Positions 59,267-64,000 of a stretch of 64,000 nucleotides of DNA are shown one piece after another. Made by a program: the position numbers and the translations under genes. The stretch spans positions 62,001 through 126,000 of the forward strand of contig NC_015636.1 in NCBI RefSeq assembly GCF_000179575.2, in the 5' to 3' direction. The notes beneath the pieces are model-generated. The model was given only the letters and a program-made list of their open reading frames with translations, searched no databases and had not been told where the DNA came from. This stretch comes from Methanothermococcus okinawensis IH1. Lineage in GTDB: Archaea > AGJL01 > Methanococci > Methanococcales > Methanococcaceae. Each line of letters opens with the position of its first letter. Within the stretch, counting starts at the first letter, position 1.

Positions 59267-59662
59267 ATGGCTGAAAGAATAACCATGACTATCCAAAAAA
59301 ATCTTTTGGAAGATTTGGAGGAATGCATTAAAGAATCAAATAAATCGAGGTCTGAAATAATTAGAGAGGCATTAATTGATTATATAAAAAAATATGAATG
59401 GCTTCATCAAATAGGTTCAAGAGCTGGAGAAATCACTTTAATATACCCGTTAAATGTTCATAAAAAAGTTTTAGATATTGAGAATAGATATAGAAATATA
59501 ATATTGACCTCAGTTAGTTATATGGTAAATAATGAATTTTTAAGAGTAATAGTTTTAAAAGGTCCAAAGGAGGATATTATTAAATTAACGGAGAATTTAA
59601 AAAGTATCAATGACATAAAATACGCAAAATTATCAACAGTTGGTTTTGAAAATAAAAAATAG
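59267..59662 (+). CDS. NikR-like ribbon-helix-helix regulator lacking nickel ligands
   Basis: 131 residues. The N-terminal ERITMTIQKNLLEDLEECIK and NKSRSEIIREALIDYIKKYEW form a ribbon-helix-helix DNA-binding domain; the C-terminal ACT-like domain starts GSRAGEITLIYPLNVHKKVL. In NikR the nickel site is built by His/His/His/Cys in the strand H.H.D..NCLEV; here that strand reads LTSVSYMVNNEFLRVIVLKG with neither His nor Cys. It may sense something else or act without metal. It is not next to nickel transport genes. Start ATG 59267 after GGTGATTAT. Confidence 0.85.
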   Translation: MAERITMTIQKNLLEDLEECIKESNKSRSEIIREALIDYIKKYEWLHQIGSRAGEITLIYPLNVHKKVLDIENRYRNIILTSVSYMVNNEFLRVIVLKGPKEDIIKLTENLKSINDIKYAKLSTVGFENKK

Positions 59663-59748
59663 AAAGTAATAATAAATAATAAATGTAATATTAATAATAA
59701 ATAATATAATTAAAAATAAATAAGTAATATATAAAATAATAGATTTAT

Positions 59749-61560
59749 TTAATTTTCGAGTTCATTTAATGAATAAACTCCTAAATCTCCTTTTTTAATC
59801 GATTCTATTGCTTTAATTGTAGATAATGCTCCTTGGATTGTTGTAATGTATGGTATATTAAGTTCCACAGCTGCTCTTCTAATATAATAACCATCAGATT
59901 TTGCCTTACTTCCTGAGGATGTGTTTATAATTAAATCTATCTCACCCTTATGAATTAATTCAAGGATATTTCCAGACATACCCTCAGATATCTTTTTAAC
60001 AATCTTTACATTTAATCCTGCATTTCTAATAACTTCCGCAGTGCCCTTTGTAGCAACAATGTTAAATCCAAGTTCGTTAAATTTTTTGGCTATATTCAAT
60101 ATATGTTGTTTATCCTTATTTTTAACGCTTATAAATACAGTTCCAGAAGTTGGGAGCTCCATATTTGCAGATAACTGAGCTTTATAATAGGCCTTACCAA
60201 AATCTCTATCAATACCTATGGCTTCTCCTGTTGATTTCATCTCTGGACTAAGCACAGGGTCCACACCGGGTAGTTTTTGGAATGGAAATACTGCCTCTTT
60301 CACACTTACATATTTTGGTTTAGCAAGCCCAGTATATCCCATATCTTTAAGTTTATGACCAAGCATAACTTTTGTGGCAATCTTTGCAAGCGGAGCTCCG
60401 ATAGATTTACTCACATATGGAACAGTCCTACTTGCCCTTGGATTAGCCTCGATAATATAAACAATTCCGTCTTTTATGGCATATTGTATGTTTATTAAGC
60501 CAACTACCCCTAATTCTTTTGCAAGTTTTGTTGTGTAATCTACAATGGTGTTAATAATTTCTTTTGAAAGTGTTTGAGGAGGTATTACACAGGCACTATC
60601 TCCACTGTGTATTCCAGCCTCTTCGATATGTTCCATAATTGCCCCTATAAACACATCTTCACCATCACAAACTGCATCCACATCGATTTCAACAGCATCA
60701 TCTAAAAACTTATCAATAAGTATAGGATGCTCAGAGGATACCTTTACAGCCTCCTTCATATAATCCTTTAATTCATTCTCATTATATACGATTTCCATAG
60801 CCCTTCCACCAAGCACATAGGAAGGTCTAACAAGCACAGGATACCCAATTTTTTCAGCAATTTTTAAAGCATCTTTTTCGTTATATACCGTAGCCCCCTC
60901 AGCCTGAGGTATATTCAATTTTTTTAATATTTTGGAGAACTGCTCTCTATCCTCTGCTAAATCAATAGATTGAGGAGAAGTTCCAAGGATATTTACGCCT
61001 GCATTGTATAACTTCATAGCAAGATTTATTGCAGTCTGTCCTCCAAACTGAACAATTACACCCAATAGATTACCATTTTTCTTTTCATTTTCTACGATAT
61101 TCATAATTTCCTCAAAAGTAAGAGGTTCAAAATAAAGTTTATCAGAGGTATCGTAATCTGTGGATACGGTTTCTGGGTTGTTATTTACTATTATTGCTTC
61201 AATACCCATTTCTTTTAAGGCAAATATAGCATGAACTGTTGAATAGTCAAATTCTACACCCTGACCAATTCTTATAGGTCCAGAACCTAAAATTATTACC
61301 TTCTTTTTAGATGAAGGAATACTTTCATTCTGTTCATCGTAAAATAAATTTTCATAACAAGAATAATAATATGGAGTTTTTGCTTCAAATTCAGCAGCAC
61401 AGGTATCTACCATTTTATAAACAGGCAATACATTGAGTTTTTTTCTTAATTCCTTAATATCATTTTCACTTTTATTTAGTAAATTAGCCAATTGAACATC
61501 GGAAAAACCAAGCATTTTTGCTTTAAGTATTACCTCTTTTAGTTTTTCGTTTTCTATCAT
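59749..61560 (-). CDS. carB2: Carbamoyl-phosphate synthase large subunit, C-terminal half
   Basis: 603 residues. VIILGSGPIRIGQGVEFDYS starts the second synthetase unit, then GVIVQFGGQTAINLA, VLVRPSYVLGGRAMEIV, EIDVDAVCDGEDVFIGAI and IEANPRASRTVPYVSKSIG (ATP-grasp), ending in the allosteric MGS-like domain with TKGTAEVIRNAG and NTSSGSKAKSDGYYIRRAA. It makes carbamoyl phosphate for arginine and pyrimidines together with CarB1. It follows CarB1 by 25 bases on the same strand. A leading extension ~1-85 includes an oligomerisation-like part. Confidence 0.95.
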   Translation of the reverse strand: MIENEKLKEVILKAKMLGFSDVQLANLLNKSENDIKELRKKLNVLPVYKMVDTCAAEFEAKTPYYYSCYENLFYDEQNESIPSSKKKVIILGSGPIRIGQGVEFDYSTVHAIFALKEMGIEAIIVNNNPETVSTDYDTSDKLYFEPLTFEEIMNIVENEKKNGNLLGVIVQFGGQTAINLAMKLYNAGVNILGTSPQSIDLAEDREQFSKILKKLNIPQAEGATVYNEKDALKIAEKIGYPVLVRPSYVLGGRAMEIVYNENELKDYMKEAVKVSSEHPILIDKFLDDAVEIDVDAVCDGEDVFIGAIMEHIEEAGIHSGDSACVIPPQTLSKEIINTIVDYTTKLAKELGVVGLINIQYAIKDGIVYIIEANPRASRTVPYVSKSIGAPLAKIATKVMLGHKLKDMGYTGLAKPKYVSVKEAVFPFQKLPGVDPVLSPEMKSTGEAIGIDRDFGKAYYKAQLSANMELPTSGTVFISVKNKDKQHILNIAKKFNELGFNIVATKGTAEVIRNAGLNVKIVKKISEGMSGNILELIHKGEIDLIINTSSGSKAKSDGYYIRRAAVELNIPYITTIQGALSTIKAIESIKKGDLGVYSLNELEN

Positions 61561-61585
61561 AGTGTTTCACCAATTTTTAAATTAA

Positions 61586-63025
61586 TTAAATTAATTTAGA
61601 TAAAACTTCGAGCTCCTTCTTAGTATCAACAATATTTTTTATTTTCTTAATGAAAAATTCATCAATGCCTGTTAATTCGCATATTTCTGAAACAGTCCAT
61701 CCTTTATCAAGTGCTTCGGCAATCACAAACAATCTTTCGTCTGTTGGATTTTTTAATATATTATTAATAGTTTCATTACTATGGTTAATATCCTTTCCAT
61801 CCCCTATTAATCCATATCTTCCAATATCTAAACTCCTGATAGCCTTTTGAAGTGCTTCTTCAAGGGTTCTGCCTATTGCCATTACTTCTCCTGTGGATTT
61901 CATGCTTGTTCCTAAATGTTTATCAACAGTTCTAAATTTATCAAATGGCCATCTTGGTATCTTTACAACGACATAATCCAATGTAGGTTCGAAACTTGCA
62001 GGTGTTTCCTTTGTAACATCGTTTTTAATCTCATCAAGGGTCATTCCAATGGCTATTTTGGATGCTATCTTGGCAATTGGATATCCTGTTGCTTTACTTG
62101 CAAGTGCGGAGCTCCTACTTACCCTTGGATTTACCTCGATTACCCTATATTCAGTCATGTCTTTACTTACTGCAAACTGGACATTACAGCCCCCTTCTAT
62201 CCTTAAATGCTTTATAATTTTTAATGCTGCATTTCTAAGTCTCTGATGCACTTCGTCGCTTAGGGTTTGGGATGGAGCTACAACGATACTTTCTCCTGTA
62301 TGTATTCCCATAGGGTCCATATTTTCCATATTACATACAACGATACAGTTATCTTTTGCATCTCTCATTACTTCGTATTCATATTCTTTCCATCCAAGAA
62401 CGCTTTCATCTATCAATACTTGATTAATTAATGAGTAATTAAGTCCTTTTTCGGTTATTTCTCTTAATTCTTCTTCATTATGGGCAATACCTCCACCAGA
62501 GCCTCCAAGTGTAAATGCAGGTCTAACTATCACAGGATAACCGAGCTCAGCTACTGCATTTAATGCCTCTTCAACCGAATGTACAGCATGTGATTTTGTT
62601 ACAGGTTCGCCTATCTCTTCCATTGCTTTGTTGAATAGTTCCCTATCTTCACTAGTTTCTATAACTTCTACTTTTGAACCAAGTAATTCTACGCCATATT
62701 TATCTAAAATTCCCATTCTATGAAGGTCCATGGCTAAATTTAATCCAGTTTGGCCTCCCATAGTTGGAAGTATGGCATCAGGTCTTTCTTTCTCTATAAT
62801 TTTCTCCACAATCTTTGGATGAAGTGGTTCAAGATAAACCTTATCTGCAATATTGGTATCAGTTTGAATTGTTGCTGGGTTTGAATTTACCAAAATAGTA
62901 TATATTCCTTCCTCTCTCAACGACTTACATGCTTGAGAACCTGAAAAATCGAATTCTGCCGCCTGACCTATTACAATTGGTCCAGAACCTAATATCATTA
63001 CCTTATTTATATCCTTCCTTTTCAA
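61586..63025 (-). CDS. carB1: Carbamoyl-phosphate synthase large subunit, N-terminal half
   Basis: 479 residues. [74 protein letters not shown] and [19 protein letters not shown] mark the first ATP-grasp synthetase unit, which makes carboxyphosphate and carbamate. In most organisms both halves are one ~1070-residue chain; in M. jannaschii and relatives they are separate proteins, as here. The split occurs just after the linker with an HTH-like end ([20 protein letters not shown]). The two genes form an operon. Confidence 0.95.
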   Translation of the reverse strand: MKRKDINKVMILGSGPIVIGQAAEFDFSGSQACKSLREEGIYTILVNSNPATIQTDTNIADKVYLEPLHPKIVEKIIEKERPDAILPTMGGQTGLNLAMDLHRMGILDKYGVELLGSKVEVIETSEDRELFNKAMEEIGEPVTKSHAVHSVEEALNAVAELGYPVIVRPAFTLGGSGGGIAHNEEELREITEKGLNYSLINQVLIDESVLGWKEYEYEVMRDAKDNCIVVCNMENMDPMGIHTGESIVVAPSQTLSDEVHQRLRNAALKIIKHLRIEGGCNVQFAVSKDMTEYRVIEVNPRVSRSSALASKATGYPIAKIASKIAIGMTLDEIKNDVTKETPASFEPTLDYVVVKIPRWPFDKFRTVDKHLGTSMKSTGEVMAIGRTLEEALQKAIRSLDIGRYGLIGDGKDINHSNETINNILKNPTDERLFVIAEALDKGWTVSEICELTGIDEFFIKKIKNIVDTKKELEVLSKLI

Positions 63026-63243
63026 AATTCCACCTATGTCATATATTGAATTATTTAAATTACACCATAAAAATTATAAACTAAATATATTTTTCATAAA
63101 TGATTATAACAAATAGTATTTATTTTTAACTTAATTTTAAAATAGATTTATAGATTTATAAAATATAAAAATACGATATGTAATTAGGTTATATTAATTA
63201 AATTTAATATAATATATAACTTTAACTTATGAATATGAATGGC

Positions 63244-64000
63244 TTAATTATTAACCATTTCCATCAATTTTTTAGCAGCTTTTTCCATCGAATATTCAAA
63301 TGGAATACCGTTTTCAGTTAATATTCTCCTTCCCTCTTCCTCATTTGTTCCCATCATTCTTACGGCAAACTTCACATTTGGATGTTTCTTCAATACTTCA
63401 ACGATACCCCTTGCAACTTCATCGCACCTTGTAATACCTGCAAGCACATTTATGAATATTCCCTTTACATCCTTTTTCAATACCTTTTCAAGTGCCTTTT
63501 TAACAGTTTCTTCATTAGCCCCTCCTCCAATATCCAAGAAACATGCGGGATTTCCACCGTATTCTTTTATCATATCCATACTTGCAAGAGTAAGACCTGC
63601 ACCGTTACCTATTACTCCAATATCTCCGTCGAGCTCCACATAGGCAAATTCAAGTTTATCTTTTTTATTGAATTCTTCAAATTGTGTATAATCATGCCTA
63701 TAATATGCATCATCATCCACATTTAAAACTGCATCAGCTGCAAGAGCTCTGCCATCTTCGGTTATTACAAGAGGATTTATCTCCACAAGCATTCCATCCA
63801 TATCTTTAAATACATTGTATAATTTATAAACTATATCTGCAACCTTGGAGATTTCACTTGAAGGTATATCGGCATCTTTTAGGATATTCCTTGCAATATA
63901 TGGTAAAAATTCATTTAGTGGATTAACATGATATTTTATTATCTTTTCAGGGTTTGTTTTTGCGATTTCTTCTATTTCTACACCACCTTCTGTTGAAAAC
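63244..64000 (-). CDS. sucC: Succinyl-CoA ligase (ADP-forming) beta subunit, partial
   Basis: The stop is at 63244 and the frame stays open past the window edge; the ATG at 63801 is internal, since FSTEGGVEIEEIA and NPLNEFLPYIARNILKDAD lie in frame before it. MLVEINPLVITEDGRALAAD is the ATP-grasp/phosphate loop, DIGVIGNGAGLTLASMDMI and FLDIGGGANEETVKKAL follow, with CoA-ligase end NGIPFEYSMEKAAKKLMEMV. It makes succinyl-CoA from succinate with ATP in the incomplete reductive tricarboxylic acid route of methanogens. About 252 residues are visible of ~365. Confidence 0.93.
   Translation of the reverse strand, partial: FSTEGGVEIEEIAKTNPEKIIKYHVNPLNEFLPYIARNILKDADIPSSEISKVADIVYKLYNVFKDMDGMLVEINPLVITEDGRALAADAVLNVDDDAYYRHDYTQFEEFNKKDKLEFAYVELDGDIGVIGNGAGLTLASMDMIKEYGGNPACFLDIGGGANEETVKKALEKVLKKDVKGIFINVLAGITRCDEVARGIVEVLKKHPNVKFAVRMMGTNEEEGRRILTENGIPFEYSMEKAAKKLMEMVNN

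Noticed and set aside
63382-63726. 114-residue plus-strand frame rich in Cys/Phe/Tyr
   Set aside because: It is the complement of sucC; composition mirrors a sense gene and there is no ribosome binding site.

Overview
The window is chromosomal DNA from an AT-rich methanogenic archaeon of the order Methanococcales, most likely a Methanococcus or Methanothermococcus relative (roughly 30% G+C by eye). The placement rests on archaeal translation genes (eL31, LX, aIF6), methanogen-specific genes (methanogenesis marker 8, the AtwA component A2, a DUF1894/DUF1890 pair), archaeal lipid genes (EgsA, geranylgeranyl reductase, archaetidylserine decarboxylase), a carbamoyl-phosphate synthase large subunit split into two adjacent genes, GGTGAT-type ribosome binding sites, and an M. 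jannaschii-like CRISPR repeat.

Layout. 1-5.4 kb: the 3' end of an aconitase-family large subunit, decayed acylphosphatase and coiled-coil genes, a frameshifted methyltransferase, then an unusual cluster of a TPR protein, two tiny paralogous membrane peptides that both begin MCAP, a radical-SAM protein with a C-terminal cysteine cluster, and a polytopic membrane protein. 5.6-10.5 kb: MoaB, a radical-SAM protein, archaeal ornithine cyclodeaminase (LOR/SDH type), DUF2100, PRC-barrel and aspartate dehydrogenase genes. 10.5-18.2 kb: tRNA-Thr with an att-like repeat, a GXGXG beta-helix protein, Ogt, two amt-glnK pairs with nitrogen-control operators, SemiSWEET, an Nth-like glycosylase and ArgB. 18.5-25 kb: translation genes, a Gate-domain membrane protein, ThiC, PurE and a decayed insertion sequence. 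25-41.4 kb: a pilin-like protein, methanogen-specific genes, a MinD/GTPase/SepF division cluster, AGOG, AtwA, an RlmI-like methylase, agmatinase, EgsA, ferredoxin and geranylgeranyl reductase. 41.5-52.3 kb: a 25-repeat CRISPR array, leader and complete type I-D cas set, all in minus-strand orientation. 52.5-64 kb: core metabolism and replication (archaetidylserine decarboxylase, IPM isomerase small subunit, threonine synthase, RPA, thymidylate kinase, UPF0280, a NikR-like protein, split CarB, partial SucC).

Nitrogen control is legible from the DNA: GGAA-N6-TTCC palindromes, the NrpR operator form, lie just downstream of TATA boxes ahead of glnK1 and amt2. The CRISPR locus has helicase-only Cas3' and an HD domain in Cas10d, the hallmark of subtype I-D.

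Two genome-scale signals stand out. GAGCTC occurs about 87 times by hand count, against about 4 expected from base composition, in all three codon phases, and is missing from the insertion sequence and from cas10d; this resembles the cyanobacterial HIP1 palindrome. GATC, by contrast, was not found on visual reading. In addition, several conserved genes (aIF6, aspartate dehydrogenase, radical SAM, methyltransferase, csc1) are broken by one-base frameshifts in A-runs. Most are of the -1 type on A_AAA_AAN heptamers, which could be sequence error, real mutation or frameshifting.
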